A stretch of DNA of 15,850 bases from Prolixibacteraceae bacterium. GTDB taxonomy: Bacteria; Bacteroidota; Bacteroidia; Bacteroidales; Prolixibacteraceae. The position numbers and the translations under genes were made by a program. The notes under the pieces were generated by a model, which was given only the letters and a program-made list of their open reading frames with translations, was not told the DNA's origin and ran no database searches. The stretch lies in assembly GCA_017998095.1 (NCBI GenBank), contig JAGODU010000094.1:1-15850 (forward strand), given 5' to 3'. Shown here in pieces: positions 15,653-15,850 of the stretch (positions within the stretch are counted from its first letter, which is position 1; every line of letters begins with the position of its first letter).

Positions 15653-15674
15653 ACCATGTAAAATATTTCAAACC

Positions 15675-15708
15675 AAAAAGCTGCTTCTGTAATGGGAGCA
15701 GCTTTTTT
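15675..15708 (+). terminator. Rho-independent terminator after the small secreted protein
   Basis: AAAAAGCTGCT (15675-15685) pairs with AGCAGCTTTTT (15697-15707) across an 11-base loop, and the right arm ends in six T. It starts 22 bases after the stop codon. Because the arms are A-rich on one side and T-rich on the other, it may also stop transcription from the tRNA gene on the opposite strand. Confidence 0.9.
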
Positions 15709-15724
15709 ATTTTAATTATACAAG

Positions 15725-15797
15725 AGCCTTTCACGGGACTCGAACCCGCGACCTGCTCATTACGAATGAGCTGCTCTACCAACTGAGCTAAAAAGGC
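15725..15797 (-). tRNA. tRNA-Thr (anticodon CGU)
   Basis: The minus strand folds into a complete 73-base cloverleaf. The acceptor GCCTTTT pairs with GAAAGGC (one wobble). The D stem is GCTC/GAGC with loop AGTTGGTA. The anticodon stem is GCTCA/TGAGC with loop TTCGTAA, placing CGT at positions 34-36. The variable loop is AGGTC, and the T arm is GCGGG-TTCGAGT-CCCGT. Anticodon CGU reads threonine codon ACG. The discriminator base is U and the 3' CCA is not encoded, so it must be added after transcription. Overall it resembles the E. coli tRNA-Thr(CGU) strongly. Confidence 0.95.
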
Positions 15798-15813
15798 AAT
15801 AAATTTCTGTATA

Positions 15814-15821
15814 CAAAAATA
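15814..15821 (-). promoter_or_regulatory. -7 promoter box of the tRNA-Thr gene
   Basis: On the minus strand this reads TATTTTTG, an exact TAnnTTTG match, 17 bases before the mature tRNA 5' end. A -33 TTG is not evident at the usual distance. Confidence 0.5.
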
Positions 15822-15850
15822 TACGACTAGTTTTAAAATCTGAAAATAAA

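Overview
This is chromosomal DNA from a low-GC member of the Bacteroidota, most likely an anaerobic or facultative Bacteroidales/Marinilabiliales-type organism. Four things point there. Exact TAnnTTTG (-7) promoter boxes sit upstream of several genes, and there are no strong Shine-Dalgarno sequences. Two secreted proteins end in type IX secretion (T9SS) sorting domains. The succinate dehydrogenase/fumarate reductase operon is in CAB order with a single long cytochrome b subunit. A lipoprotein carries the RCP-x4-C cysteine motif common in Bacteroidota. No organism is assigned beyond phylum-level confidence.

Layout, left to right. At 1-272 (minus) is the N-terminal part of a lipoprotein gene cut by the window edge. 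At 404-3829 (minus) lies the sdhC-sdhA-sdhB operon for a menaquinone-linked type B succinate:quinone oxidoreductase, with a promoter at about 3883-3913 and a strong terminator at 345-381. A 269-bp divergent intergenic region separates it from a plus-strand phosphohexomutase of the GlmM type (4099-5487). Next are a small secreted, probably beta-barrel protein (5593-6060, followed by a clear terminator) and a YD-repeat-like T9SS cargo protein (6241-7731).

Glutamate dehydrogenase (7850-9136) is followed after 26 bp by a large 1064-residue protein (9163-12357). It combines a GAF-like domain, a PEP-synthase-type ATP-grasp domain, a conserved domain I cannot name, and a C-terminal polymerase-beta-type nucleotidyltransferase. 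It lacks the phosphohistidine and PEP-binding domains that a real PEP synthase needs. This is the most interesting part of the window: a probable two-gene operon pairing a carbon/nitrogen-junction enzyme with an uncharacterised kinase/nucleotidyltransferase fusion. A metallophosphoesterase gene (12349-13212, minus) converges on it and overlaps its 3' end by 9 bp.

The right end holds a T9SS-sorted esterase-like alpha/beta hydrolase (13434-14669), then a 485-bp gene-poor stretch containing a long, nearly perfect inverted repeat (14754-14842). A small secreted protein with a duplicated 12-residue C-terminal tail (15155-15652) follows, with a strong terminator. Last is a minus-strand tRNA-Thr(CGU) gene (15725-15797). 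No insertion sequences, transposases, CRISPR arrays, rRNA genes or phage genes are visible.
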